DNA of 64,000 nucleotides, taken from assembly GCF_902459465.1 (NCBI RefSeq), contig NC_047065.1, positions 14,981,634 through 15,045,633 on the forward strand. The letters are read 5' to 3'. This DNA is from Asterias rubens (taxonomy: Eukaryota; Echinodermata; Asteroidea; Forcipulatida; Asteriidae). Every line of letters begins with the position of its first letter. The first letter of the stretch is position 1. The translations under genes were made by a program, and so were the position numbers. Under the pieces are notes generated by a model. The model saw only the letters and a list, made by a program, of their open reading frames with translations, was not told the DNA's origin and searched no databases. Shown here in pieces: positions 11,701 to 19,423 of the stretch.

Positions 11701-12656
11701 CTGAAACTGAGAGACCCCACCCCTGAGGAGATGGTCATGTATCTACATGCTTTGTCTTATAAGGTAAGCCAAGGATTAGTCACCTGTGAGTTTTCGTTTG
11801 TAAAATTACCCTTTTTGCTAATCTGCTAGTATTTTCTCCAGTCGATATCCAAGGCTTTTATTAAGTGCTCAAGACCATAGGGATGTCCTCTCCAAGACCA
11901 AGCCTATGTCTCTAAACCCTTAGTTCCCTTTTCTGGTTTTCTTGCTGTCTTTGTTGTCTAGGTTCTTGCTCTTTGAGTCGGATTTTTAATCCAACTTCTT
12001 TTGTTCATCCAAATTTGTTATTGTCATTTTTGTATTCATGGCCCCTACTTGTATCAGGACAGCCTTTTTCATGCTTTTTTTGTTTGTTTCAATATTTAGA
12101 TTTTTAGTTGTTTTTCTTGGTTGTTTTTCTTTGTATTGCATTTCCACATTTTCATTTTGTTGTATTGTTTAATTGATCTATGTGATCATAAAACAAATAT
12201 GAATTAATGCACTAATTTTGTGGTAAAGGTTAGGAAGAAGACATTATTACTATCTGTGGATGCATTGTTCGCATTGGTTTACATCTGTTGGAAAGAATGA
12301 ACGAGCTGGCTGGACCCACAGGACAATTTGACTTGTCCTAGGTTGGTTCAACAGGCCAGTGTCCTAGGGAAATCTTTTCCCAGGAGATTCTGGGAAATAC
12401 GATATGGGAAATTAACATGGGCTGAAGGAGGCCGATTCTAAAGAAGGTGCTATCAGAAGAAGTTTGTACACAGTTTACCATTTGGGGGGACAGAAATCTT
12501 CTGTCGCACCGGATTTTAAAATCACCATTTCAACAAGTCTTTGATTTGTTTTATCTTTGTGTTCAGGGACCAGACTTTGAATTCACCACCCCATTACCTA
12601 AGTGGGCGGAGGAACATATACAGAGGACAACAGCTGTGACCTCTCCATCAGACTAA
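253..12656 (+). CDS. RPUSD2: RPUSD2, RNA pseudouridylate synthase domain-containing protein 2 (11 exons)
   Basis: Seen: coding exons 253-792, 1817-1904, 2181-2302, 3178-3366, 5443-5521, 6817-6865, 7335-7427, 9410-9546, 10161-10306, 11218-11763 and 12567-12656. All junctions are GT-AG with matching phases, and the sum is 2079 nt (692 residues plus stop). The catalytic motif HRLDRLTSG is split across exons 5 and 6 with the active-site Asp near residue 345; a [11 protein letters not shown] motif starts at about residue 438; the C-terminus [14 protein letters not shown] is typical of RPUSD2. Known: the RluA-type family isomerises uridine to pseudouridine in RNA, and the vertebrate orthologue modifies mRNA/pre-mRNA. 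Odd: the human protein is about 545 residues; the extra length here is a 180-residue N-terminal exon and a 182-residue acidic, Ser/Thr-rich exon 10. The N-terminus is basic and could be a mitochondrial presequence (inference). Paralogue assignment rests on the whole-length match, including the C-terminal tail. Confidence 0.95.
1328..1504. mobile_element. Short hairpin MITE in RPUSD2 intron 1
   Basis: The ends are near-perfect 22-bp inverted repeats (CCTGCCGTCGATTTCACCAA and its complement with one mismatch) around a partly self-complementary core. A related CGATTTCACAAAG/CTTGTGAAAT pair lies at 62677-62834. Confidence 0.7.
1817..1904 (+). CDS. RPUSD2: RPUSD2 exon 2 (residues 181-209)
   Basis: Acceptor CCACAG|GGC and donor AATG|GTAGGT, 88 nt, ending in phase 1. 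Encodes a Lys-rich segment followed by [10 protein letters not shown], matching the conserved ETSYYFE box just before the S4-like region in RPUSD2 proteins. Confidence 0.9.
2043..2157 (-). mobile_element. Truncated tRNA-derived SINE (family 1)
   Basis: Minus-strand copy of the family found at 5205, 20938, 31505 and 38093. It retains the B-box-like part and the CATCGGTGTATGG-like 3' part and is cut before the A box. Confidence 0.6.
2181..2302 (+). CDS. RPUSD2: RPUSD2 exon 3 (residues 210-250)
   Basis: Acceptor TTCTTCAG|GT and donor TATTAT|GTGAGT, 122 nt, phase 1 to phase 0. Encodes the GLRKVTPY...KGRW segment and the start of the S4-like RNA-binding region. A truncated SINE ends about 25 bp upstream of the acceptor. 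Confidence 0.93.
2633..3100. repeat. (AAT)n tract and attached interspersed repeat in RPUSD2 intron 3
   Basis: About 68 bp of AAT repeats (2633-2701) joined to a segment containing GCGAGTTTTGAGCTGTTTGA and GAATTCCATAGACAAGGTGC. The general form (ATT-rich 3' tail plus GCACTTATA) is that of a retroposed element; its 5' part is not defined. Confidence 0.5.
3178..3366 (+). CDS. RPUSD2: RPUSD2 exon 4 (residues 251-313)
   Basis: Acceptor TTACAG|CAA and donor ATACCG|GTAAGT, 189 nt, phase 0 at both ends. Encodes an S4-like turn ([10 protein letters not shown]), then VHRHEPPVT and [10 protein letters not shown], the first motif of the RluA catalytic fold. Confidence 0.95.
3422..3802. mobile_element. 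MITE with 15-bp terminal inverted repeats
   Basis: AGACCGTATTGAATA at 3422-3436 is perfectly inverted at 3788-3802. The interior has (CA)n near 3540 and GGACTT/AAGTCC inverted segments. It lies in RPUSD2 intron 4. Confidence 0.65.
3806..5200. other. RPUSD2 intron 4, mostly unassigned, with a 7-bp microsatellite
   Basis: At 4346-4383 the unit CTGTGTA repeats about five times. Around 5040-5110 is a GC-rich repeat-like patch (CAGGGCCCTTAAGCGGGCCC and CGCGCTGCGCGC). No coding signal was found. Confidence 0.4.
5205..5400 (+). mobile_element. tRNA-derived SINE, family 1
   Basis: A-box-like GTGGTCTAGTTGGTATGAC and B-box-like GGTGGGTTCAAATCC, followed by a non-tRNA body ending in CACCGGTGTATGG and a short ATAAT tail. 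Located just upstream of RPUSD2 exon 5. Confidence 0.75.
5443..5521 (+). CDS. RPUSD2: RPUSD2 exon 5 (residues 314-340)
   Basis: Acceptor TTGACAG|GTT and donor CACA|GTGAGT, 79 nt, phase 0 to phase 1. Encodes [18 protein letters not shown], a strongly conserved core segment. The intron side of the donor runs directly into an (AAT)n tract belonging to a SINE. Confidence 0.95.
5523..5843 (-). mobile_element. tRNA-derived SINE, family 3, abutting the exon 5 donor
   Basis: On the minus strand the head reads GCACGGTTGGCTTGTGCG (A box) and CCCGGTTCGTTTCCCGG (B box), then a ~200-bp body and an (ATT)n tail. The tail begins within a few bases of the RPUSD2 exon 5 donor. Confidence 0.75.
6340..6640 (-). 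mobile_element. tRNA-Leu-like SINE, family 4
   Basis: Minus-strand head GTGTCATGGCTGAGCGGTTA with a variable-arm-like insert and a GGGTTCGGATCCCGGTCGTG B box. Same head class as at 8866 and 57512 but with a different body. Confidence 0.7.
6817..6865 (+). CDS. RPUSD2: RPUSD2 exon 6, catalytic aspartate (residues 340-356)
   Basis: A 49-nt exon between TTTTAG| and GCAAG|GTAGTA, phase 1 to phase 2. It encodes [15 protein letters not shown]; the Asp of RLDR is the pseudouridine synthase nucleophile. It is too short for an ORF scan and was found by homology and phase. Confidence 0.95.
7335..7427 (+). CDS. RPUSD2: RPUSD2 exon 7 (residues 356-387)
   Basis: Acceptor GGTCCAG|G and donor CCAAG|GTAAAG, 93 nt, phase 2 at both ends. 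Encodes the helix [20 protein letters not shown] leading to KVVGEFPR, the conserved KxYxCxVxGEFP motif. Confidence 0.95.
7524..7694. mobile_element. Long near-perfect hairpin MITE
   Basis: Two arms of roughly 65 bases are inverted copies (central part AACGATCACGACGCAAAGAG then CATTCTATTGGTTGAAT) around a ~35-base loop. The outer ends read AAGGC..GAGTCAC on both sides. Located in RPUSD2 intron 7. Confidence 0.75.
8169..8534. mobile_element. MITE family 1 (AAGGGAAGGTAC ends)
   Basis: A ~366-bp element with ~25-bp terminal inverted repeats (AAGGGAAGGTACATGTTTGG). The interior contains TTGGTGTATCCCA, GAGTGAGAAATTACCTCTTT and AGAGGGAGTCGTTTC, shared with copies near 14870, 18413, 22840, 38812, 40297, 54593 and 61962. 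Confidence 0.8.
8866..9396 (+). mobile_element. tRNA-Leu-like SINE, family 4, with a 131-bp internal duplication
   Basis: The head is truncated at its 5' end but retains GGGTTCGAATCCCCAGCGGTG; the body contains GTCCTTCGGATGGGACGTAA. A 131-bp segment starting at GGCTGGATTGGCAGCATATT occurs twice (9079 and 9210). The tail GATTATTATTATTTATTATT ends at RPUSD2 exon 8's acceptor region. Confidence 0.75.
9410..9546 (+). CDS. RPUSD2: RPUSD2 exon 8 (residues 387-433)
   Basis: Acceptor TGCACAG|C and donor GAAAT|GTAAGT, 137 nt, phase 2 to phase 1. Encodes SHKIGVCRV and [14 protein letters not shown], conserved in RPUSD2. The acceptor's pyrimidine-rich stretch overlaps the T-rich tail of a SINE. Confidence 0.94.
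9547..11217. other. RPUSD2 introns 8 and 9, no clear features apart from exon 9
   Basis: AT-rich intron sequence flanking exon 9 (10161-10306). Open frames here are short and show no family resemblance or splice context. Confidence 0.4.
10161..10306 (+). CDS. RPUSD2: RPUSD2 exon 9 (residues 433-481)
   Basis: Acceptor CTGACAG|GT and donor GAACAG|GTTTGT, 146 nt, phase 1 to phase 0. Encodes [18 protein letters not shown] and NDPLYNN, the last catalytic-domain motif (usually GRTHQIR; Met replaces Thr here). Confidence 0.95.
11218..11763 (+). CDS. RPUSD2: RPUSD2 exon 10, acidic linker (residues 482-663)
   Basis: Acceptor TTTGTAG|GAG and donor TATAAG|GTAAGC, 546 nt, phase 0. The start matches the end of the catalytic domain ([11 protein letters not shown]); about 130 residues are Ser/Asp/Glu/Gln-rich and probably disordered; the end contains [20 protein letters not shown], a conserved C-terminal motif with a Cys pair. 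Confidence 0.93.
12567..12656 (+). CDS. RPUSD2: RPUSD2 exon 11 and stop (residues 664-692)
   Basis: Acceptor GTGTTCAG|GGA, phase 0, stop TAA at 12654-12656. Encodes [19 protein letters not shown], the family-typical tail. An AATAAA at 13582-13587 is a possible distal polyadenylation signal. Confidence 0.94.
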   Translation, partial: GPDFEFTTPLPKWAEEHIQRTTAVTSPSD

Positions 12657-12687
12657 ACTTCATATCTCCTAATCCTGAATCTGATCA

Positions 12688-12828
12688 GGGCCCAAGTTCA
12701 TAGAGCTGATAAGCAATAATTATGCAACAAATGGAAATTTTGTTGGTAATCCTGCTTTTATTAAGGAAGATATTAATGCTAAGCAAATGTGTGTGTGCAG
12801 CAGCTCTATGAAATTGGGTGCAGGCCCT
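12688..12828. mobile_element. MITE family 3 (GGGCCCAATTTCATAAAGC type)
   Basis: Begins GGGCCCAAGTTCATAGAGCT and ends with the complement AGCTCTATGAAATTGGG. Related pairs or halves lie at 36378, 39725, 53061 and 63571. It sits just after the RPUSD2 stop, in its probable 3' UTR. Confidence 0.7.
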
Positions 12829-12929
12829 CTATTCACATAGCTTAACTAAAGAGACAGAGGGTAATACTTTTGAACCAGAACTATGGCAGACTATTCTCCT
12901 ACTTACATTGCAAGTCTGATTCTCTATTT

Positions 12930-13137
12930 ATTTTTGCCCTCGAGAAAAATCAGCAAAGTTGTGAATGAATAGCATGAAAAGTGTTTAAATGTTTAATCAA
13001 GAAAACGTTTTTCAGATTGAAATGTTTTTGAATCCCTCTCTCTAAAACCACATTTTTTCAAGGGAATTGTTTGCTCAAAGTAAGTTTTGATGCTCATTAA
13101 TTTTTATGAGTAATTACCAAAGGTATACCCTCCCTTT
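12930..13137. mobile_element. Partial MITE family 1 copy
   Basis: The right end reads GAGTAATTACCAAAGGTATA then CCCTCCCTTTAA, matching the terminal repeat at 8510-8534. The left end is degraded. Confidence 0.4.
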
Positions 13138-13581
13138 AAGTCACTGACCCATTCCTGCATGCTTAGTTGCCTGCTTTTTCTAAACACAGTAATCCATCCT
13201 CAGATTACCAAATTTAACCTTTCAGCCATTTTCTTTTTCAATTTCCAAACTAACCAATTTCTTGGTTGATGAAATTAAATTCTGTTCTCACAATGATAAC
13301 TTGACAGTTACTGTACTTTATCAGAAGTAATTCAATTAAATAAGTTTAATAGTGAAAACTGCTTCCTAAAATTTGAGTCTTTATTTTTCCTGGTGTCTTT
13401 TCATCTGTAAATTACCAACATGCTTCAAGTGTAACTTTGTTGCCAAGTCTTCCCATCATGAGAAAGTAGAGTGTGCGACAGCCCCCTCTATCACTCGTTG
13501 TAAATATGGGATACCAGACGCCCCCCCCCCCCCCCACTCAAAAAAAAAAAAAATCCCAGTCGATTTATTCTTCCCATCAAA

Positions 13582-13587
13582 AATAAA
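13582..13587 (+). terminator. Candidate polyadenylation signal for RPUSD2
   Basis: AATAAA about 0.93 kb after the stop codon, just past a C-rich and A-rich tract. The 3' end is not otherwise defined. Confidence 0.25.
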
Positions 13588-13616
13588 GATATTGACTTAT
13601 AGGGAGACTGCCAAAT

Positions 13617-13685
13617 AGGGCTGGATAGCTAAGTTGGTAGAGCGATGGTACAGTTAATCCCGAGGTCGTTGTTTCATTAGATGTT
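13617..13685 (+). mobile_element. tRNA-derived SINE head, family 2
   Basis: GGATAGCTAAGTTGGTAGAG followed by CCCGAGGTCGTTGTTTCA, a degenerate tRNA-like A/B box pair similar to the minus-strand copies near 32095, 34372 and 35465. No intact T stem, so not a functional tRNA. Confidence 0.55.
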
Positions 13686-13740
13686 TTATTAGACTCCTTG
13701 TGGAATAAATATCTGAAGTAAAAGAAGGCCCTGGAAGAGT

Positions 13741-14199
13741 GTGTTGTGGTGGGGGCCTTTCAGGCGTCTCAGTGGTATGGCCGGCTGGCCAAAAAACACA
13801 GGAGAACCAGTCAAAATTCAAAAAGTGTTCTGGCTGAATAATTCAGTGTTGAAAAGCATCCCTATGAATTGTGGACACTTTCAAATGCCGACAGGTTGTT
13901 CCCTTTGAATTGTGGACACTTTCAAATGCCGACAGGTTGTTCCCTTTGAATTGTGAACACTTTCAAATGCCGACAGGTTGTTCCCTTTGAATTGTGGACA
14001 CTTTCAAATCCCGACAGGTTGTGTAGTCGTGCAGGTTAGCCACTCAAAAAAGTTGATAGCTTGCCCATGGGGAGGGGACCCTCTGGATTTGTCCCGGTTG
14101 TAAACACCACATCACTCAGCAGGGATATAAAATATTTGTTTCAAGAAGGTGTTAATTAACTTATTCCTTCCTGAGACGCCTGAAAGGCCCCCACCACAC
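13741..14199. mobile_element. Inverted-repeat element with an internal 41-bp minisatellite
   Basis: The ends GGTGGGGGCCTTTCAGGCGT (left) and ACGCCTGAAAGGCCCCCACC (right) are inverted repeats of about 27 bp. Inside, 13862-14022 holds four tandem copies of a 41-bp unit containing TTGTGGACACTTTCAAATGC and CCGACAGGTTGTT. Confidence 0.7.
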
Positions 14200-14868
14200 G
14201 TCATATTCAATTTGGCAACAGAATGTGTCCCTGTTGGTAGTAATTGCCACATCGTTAAATTTCAAATCACTGGTTTGTTTTCACTCCTTTCTAAACGAAA
14301 AACAAAACAAAAACATGTGCTATAGCTGGATTCTTTCAACGCCGTTGATAATATTGTTTCCTTTTTGCGGCTTCAAAATACAAACAAAAGAACCGACATT
14401 TATAAAAACAGACAAAGCATTTTATTGTTTACGTAAATTAAAAACTACAAAACTTGTTGCGTTATTAACAAAGATGCGTTTTTTGTCAGTAAACCGAGTG
14501 ATCAAGTTGCAAAATATATATATACATAAATACTGTTTACCCAGTTGTTTAAGGCATCTATGGTACAATGGACGCATTCAAATGTATAAATTAGTATTAA
14601 AAAAACAAACCACATTTTTACATAAACATTTAATTAGGCCCCCAAATATTGTGCACAACTGGTATGAGAGCAAAAATATTCCTCCACATTTACCGTACAC
14701 TTACTTTTTGGCAAGCTTGGGTCACTTTTGGTTTTGGGTGGGGCAAAGTTAATTCTAAGTCGCTGTCTTGATGCAGTTTTTCAGTAATCAAACGACGCGA
14801 CGAAGGACTCGTTCGACTTGGGTCAAATCTACTGTCTTTAAAGTTTGTTCAAAAAAATATATATGCAC
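14200..14868. other. AT-rich intergenic stretch, no supported gene
   Basis: A 175-codon plus-strand open frame exists but is AT-driven, starts without ATG support and shows no family motif. On the minus strand an AATAAA (14421-14426) could serve the GPCR's distal 3' end, which is speculative. Confidence 0.3.
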
Positions 14869-14869
14869 T

Positions 14870-15215
14870 TTAAAGGCACTGGACACCTTTGGCAATTGTC
14901 AAAGACCAGTTTCCCACTTGGTGTATCACAACATATGCATAAAATAACAAATCGGTGAAAATGTTGATTTGATTGTTCATCTAAGTTGTAAGAGAATAAT
15001 GAAAGAAAAACGCCGTTGTTGCACACATTCAGATGCCTAAAAATGCTTCTTTGAATATTTGAGTGAGAAATTACCTCTTTCTCAAAAACTTAGTTCCTTT
15101 AGAGGGAGCCGTTTCTCACAAAATCAGCAGCTCTCCATTTCTCGATTTGAAAACAGTGATGTGGTTTTTCACTATTTTTCTTTGGATGGACCGATTGAGC
15201 TGTAACTTTCACATG
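14870..15215. mobile_element. MITE family 1 copy (AAAGGCACTGGACACC end)
   Basis: The left end TAAAGGCACTGGACACCTTT and the interior blocks TTGGTGTATCACAACATATG and GAGTGAGAAATTACCTCTTT match the family; the right terminus is lost after AGCAGCTCTCCATT. Confidence 0.7.
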
Positions 15216-15632
15216 TTCGCTATTTTTTATGTTGGCACATATTGTTCTATACATAAAACAAATATTTTGTGAGAGAAAAAAACAAGAATTAAGATAAAAG
15301 AATGCCAACCACATCACATTCAACTTTGAGCAGTGTGACTTTCAGTCCCCTTTGGCAATATTTTGAAAAGTTTTGGCACTATATAATAGTTTAAAATAAT
15401 ACGAATCTTCTTCGACAATCCGCTTGCTTTTTGGGACTTTTCGAAAGGCAGTTGTGACCTTTTGGGCTCTATAAGAATATGGGCATACAGAGCCCAAACC
15501 ACGCCGTGGTTTCGAAAGGGGCCAGGGTTTCGTTCAAAGAAGTTCTTAACATGAAAAGCTTTAAACGTCTCAAGTTGGTTTTACTTGTAATTTTTAGCCT
15601 CCATAACTATATAGTTTCCAAGGATTCAACTT

Positions 15633-16012
15633 AAAGGAACATTACAGAATTGGTTTTTGCAACAAAACAGTTGCTGGCAGTGTTAGCACTTTATGTAATC
15701 CACCATATTTATAAACTGACAAACCTGTAGAAGTTTGAGATCGATCGGCCATCTTGGTCACGAGAAAATAGTGAAAAACCGATTACAAATTTTGCGTTGC
15801 ATCGATGCCAAAACAAAAATGAATAGAACGCTCACTGAGCGATAAACTCCAAAAGCGAAGTTAGATTATTTATTTATCATCAAGTATGACATTTCAGACA
15901 GAAATATTTCAAGGGATGTTTTCAACTATCATCATCATTAGACCGTGTAAGTTTTATGTAAATCTGTGATCTTCACGGTTTTTGTTTCTTACCAATTCTG
16001 TATCGTTCCTTT
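15633..16012. mobile_element. MITE family 2 (AAAGGAACATTACAGAATTG)
   Basis: A 380-bp element with terminal inverted repeats AAAGGAAC.TTACAGAATTGGT / ACCAATTCTGTA.CGTTCCTTT. The interior block CGCTCACTGAGCGAT also occurs in a partial copy at 18780-18990. Confidence 0.7.
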
Positions 16013-16079
16013 AAGATATTTTGCTCTTTTTCAGCGGCTGTCCAAACTTAATCTATAATAAGGTTCTATATTTGTAAAA

Positions 16080-16450
16080 CGATTGTCCAACCTGGACATA
16101 GTTCTAACTTCAATGAAAGCAATTAATAGTGACGAGAATACACAGGTCTTCAAAACACACCAAAATGCAGCGCCCCTAAAATTCACAGCACGTGTTTATA
16201 AAATGTATACAATCTATGTCGGTGATTGGATCGGAGAACTACTTTCGTCATTAAATTTTTACCGATTGTCCAACCTGGACCTATGCCTTGATTAATTAAG
16301 TTAGGTATTCAATTTCAAAGTATGACAAAAATACATGGTTCTCAAAATACAGTAAAATAAAGCGTCCAAATTTACAACACAGTTTTTAAAAAAGGCTAGA
16401 AAATTTACATTGGTAATCGTATCGGAGAACCGACATCAACACTTAGTTCA
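16080..16450. repeat. Diverged ~185-bp tandem duplication beside the GPCR 3' end
   Basis: Two units (16080-16262 and 16263-16450) each begin CGATTGTCCAACCTGGAC and share ACAAAATACA..GGT.TTCAAA and GATCGGAGAAC-like blocks. They lie immediately 3' of the minus-strand GPCR and may be in its 3' UTR. Confidence 0.5.
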
Positions 16451-16497
16451 AAGTCTATAGTTCTGTCAGCTTGTGTTCCAAGCTCTCATCGCAATAG

Positions 16498-17637
16498 TTA
16501 TTTGCTTGGTAAGTCACTGCGAGATGAGAGAGCAGACCTAAGAAAGTTTGACGGCTCGGGTATTTTTGAGAATTTGAGAGTCAAGATGTAACGGAACACC
16601 GTCTTGAAGTGGGGGTGCTTTGCCGCGTAAATTACGGGGTTGACGCAGCTATTGAGCAAGAGGATGACCCCAGCGTATGGGACGAAATGGTCCAGCCCGG
16701 GTATCATGAGACCCGTGCTGTACGGCGTGAGGCACAACACGAAGGCACACACCACGTAGAAGAGGTTCTTGGTGATTTCAACCTGCCGTCTGCTGAGCCG
16801 TTTCTTGGTGGAGCTTTGGGGTTTGAGGGCCGGCGTCTGGGGGTGATTGTTGCCGTTGCTGACGGCGGGACTCTTCGGGTAGTGGGACGAGGAAGAGTGT
16901 TCATTGGGTGCCGTGATTGTCTTAGTGTGGCGCCTGATGTGCAGAAAGATCTTCACGTAGCTGACTACGATGATGACCAGAGGAGCAGGGTACAAGACCG
17001 TGGCGATGATACTGTCATACACACTGAAGGAGTTCTTGCTCTTGTGCAGGGGTCCGCATCGGAGGTATTTGTCGTCGTAGCCGAGTTTTCCCAACCCCAC
17101 CAGGGGAGGGATGGCAACGGTGGCGATGGGTAACAACCAGGCTAGGAGAGTGGTTGCAATCAGCATCTTCGAGGTGTAGAAGGCACGGTACTTTGCACTG
17201 GGTTGGGTGATCAGGTATAACCGGTTCAAGGCGATGAATGCGAGAGTTATCATACTCGAACCAACGAAGATGATGGATAAGGCACCCGCTGTGGCACACA
17301 CCACCATGTCCATCGGCCACCCGTCCACACTGGCCACTGCCAGAGCATGCCACGGTAAGCACAGACAAGTCAGCAGATCGGTGGTGCTCAGGCTCACAAC
17401 GTACACATTGGTAGCAGTCCGGAGTTTACGAGACAGCGCGACTGAGATGATGACCAGGCCGTTACCAAAGCCGCCAAACACGGCGATGAGGCAGATCGCG
17501 ACCGCTAGGACCACCCGCTCTCCGTAAGAAAATGTGACATCAACGCCAATAGCATCACTTGGCAGTTGAGAAAATGGCACCGTCGTGGTCAAACCTGGTG
17601 TAGCTCTTATACCCGTGTCGTTCAAAATAAATTCCAT
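16498..17637 (-). CDS. Class A (rhodopsin-like) G-protein-coupled receptor, Tre1/moody/GPR84-melatonin-like
   Basis: Intact 379-residue single-exon ORF. Seven hydrophobic segments at about 41-66, 76-98, 112-137, 157-178, 207-230, 292-312 and 318-341. Visible landmarks: glycosylation site NDT at 6-8; GN in TM1 (N59); D87 in TM2; C114 and C194 for the extracellular disulfide; N138-R139-L140 at the end of TM3 in place of DRY; CLTPY in TM6 in place of CWxP; NPVIY at 333-337; then HPHF starting helix 8. The third intracellular loop (about 231-290) is long and Ser/Pro/Asn-rich. Known: NRY-like and CxTP variants occur in the Tre1/moody/GPR84 group, related to melatonin receptors. The ligand cannot be read from sequence. 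Family call firm, subfamily tentative. Confidence 0.92.
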   Translation of the reverse strand: MEFILNDTGIRATPGLTTTVPFSQLPSDAIGVDVTFSYGERVVLAVAICLIAVFGGFGNGLVIISVALSRKLRTATNVYVVSLSTTDLLTCLCLPWHALAVASVDGWPMDMVVCATAGALSIIFVGSSMITLAFIALNRLYLITQPSAKYRAFYTSKMLIATTLLAWLLPIATVAIPPLVGLGKLGYDDKYLRCGPLHKSKNSFSVYDSIIATVLYPAPLVIIVVSYVKIFLHIRRHTKTITAPNEHSSSSHYPKSPAVSNGNNHPQTPALKPQSSTKKRLSRRQVEITKNLFYVVCAFVLCLTPYSTGLMIPGLDHFVPYAGVILLLNSCVNPVIYAAKHPHFKTVFRYILTLKFSKIPEPSNFLRSALSSRSDLPSK

Positions 17638-17879
17638 GTCGTGATAAGTTGGAATAAAGTTTCAACGCTTGGGGCAAAACTGATGAGATGTTGTTAAGAG
17701 TGAACCCACACTCTACTTTACTCAGCGATGGTATCTGCAGTCGGCATCATCGGCAAACGGACGACACTTACAAATTGGCGCGTAACTCACTTCACTTCAC
17801 ACATTATCTGCTCACAGAAAGATGGCACCACGAAACATGAGCTGTAGAGCAGATATTATAGTCTTCCATTCAGATTGAA

Positions 17880-18010
17880 ATTGCAGTTCAGTTGTAAATA
17901 CTCAAGCTGCCACACGGAGCTATATAGCGCACTTTGGAAGTTTCCAAGTCCCGCCTTTTCTCTCACTGATGATGGTACGTCACTGTATTTCTGCGATCAC
18001 GTGACGCGTG
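17880..18010 (-). promoter_or_regulatory. Candidate GPCR promoter: TATA-like box and upstream E-box
   Basis: On the minus strand CTATATAG (17920-17927) would place transcription start roughly 250 nt upstream of the GPCR ATG. A CACGTG E-box lies further upstream at 17998-18003. No intron signal is needed between this site and the ATG. Confidence 0.35.
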
Positions 18011-18412
18011 GCCGTGACCGGTCGGTCAAAGCATGGCATAAGATGGTATCTACAGGAAACAGGTATCTTGTTGCTCGCCGGCTCGTCTGAAAGTAAAACA
18101 ACGCAATAAAAATCCATTACAATCAGAGTCACTTGTTTTGTTGGGTTATATCTTTCCTGTCCGAAGTTTACACATCCCAGGAGACTTTCTAGAGCCGTTA
18201 AACATTCCCTAGGTAGTAGAACAATCTTTGGAAAATGTGTTGTGTTTTTTTTTTGATCTAAATTGTGAGGTGTTTAAGAGGCAACGAGTGAAATAAAAAT
18301 TGACCTCAAGAAATATTTATGACTTGCTGAGGCGCCTGTGTCACCTTGAATCATACAACAATCTTTGTCGTCCAAGACTTGGTTTGATCATACCAGTAAT
18401 TGGTTTAGGTTT

Positions 18413-18769
18413 GAAAGGCACTGGACACTATTGGTAATTACTTTAAAATAATTGTTAGCATAAAAACTTGCTTTGGTAACGAGCCATGGAGAGTTGTTGA
18501 TATAAGTATAAAACATTGTGAGAAATGGTTCCCTCTGAAATAACGTAGATTTTGAGGAAGAGGTAATTTCTCACTCAAATATTATATGATTTAGGTCTGA
18601 AGCCTTATGCATATGAAGCACACAACCCAACAAGGGTGTTTTTTCTTTCATTATTCTCTTGCAACTTCAATGACCAACTGATTTATAATGTTCACATGTG
18701 TTATTTTATGCATATGTTGGGATATACCAAATGAGAATTTGACAATTACCAAAGGTGTTCGTGCCTTTA
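18413..18769. mobile_element. MITE family 1 copy, near full length
   Basis: Ends GAAAGGCACTGGACACTATT and AATTACCAAAGGTGTTCGTG..CCTTT. Interior blocks are in opposite order to the 14870 copy, i.e. inserted in the other orientation. Confidence 0.75.
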
Positions 18770-18779
18770 ACTTTAAAAC

Positions 18780-18990
18780 ATTTAGGGAATGATCATAAGC
18801 GAAAAATTCAAACAAACAAATAATGAAACGCTCACTGAGCGATTCACCCCCAAACGGGAAATTAGCTTTATTTATTTCTGACAGAAATGTTTGAAGGGAT
18901 GTATTTCTGCTCTCACCATCATTAAACCGTATACGTTTTATGCAAATCTGTTATGTTAGACAAGTTTTTTCTTAAACCAATATTGTGTAA
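18780..18990. mobile_element. Partial MITE family 2 copy
   Basis: Contains GAAACGCTCACTGAGCGATT and a right part resembling 15880-16005 (GACAGAAATGTTTGAAGGGA). Terminal repeats are degraded. Confidence 0.5.
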
Positions 18991-19227
18991 TGTTCGCTTA
19001 CGTATAAACCAGAGCCAATCAACAGAGTATGATTTCCGTATGAAAACTGAAATGCAGTTTAATTTGAAAAACATAACCCCTAACGTTTGCCTAAGTACTT
19101 CAACAGCTGAAATTTGAAGATAGCTTTTAGGATGTCCGGAAAACACACTGCTGTTTCCAACTAATTCAATTTGATGATTTGCTGTATTTGAGGCGTGAAA
19201 TGTGAGGCTGCCTGCAACACCCCATCA

Positions 19228-19423
19228 ATAGACCTTTGTCATAATGCCTTCATCTTGGTCCATCTTGGTCATGTTCCTCATATCAACTAACAATAATGTA
19301 TGCTAATATGCTAATAATCATTTTGCAGGAACCAGACTAGTTTGTTCTTGTAGCCTCGGTTTGGTTACATACATATCAATGGGAGAAATTCAAGATGGCT
19401 GCACCATGGAAAAGGTCTATAGG
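19228..19423. mobile_element. Inverted-repeat element (ATAGACCTTT ends)
   Basis: Left ATAGACCTTTGTCATAATGC..CATCTTGG and right TTCAAGATGGCTGCACCATG..AAAGGTCTAT are imperfect inverted copies, about 195 bp overall, AT-rich centre. Confidence 0.45.

Noticed and set aside
14225-14752. 175-codon plus-strand frame
   Set aside because: AT-driven, no ATG near its start, no motif or splice context.
16609-17133. 174-codon plus-strand open frame
   Set aside because: Antisense shadow of the intact GPCR; no family resemblance.
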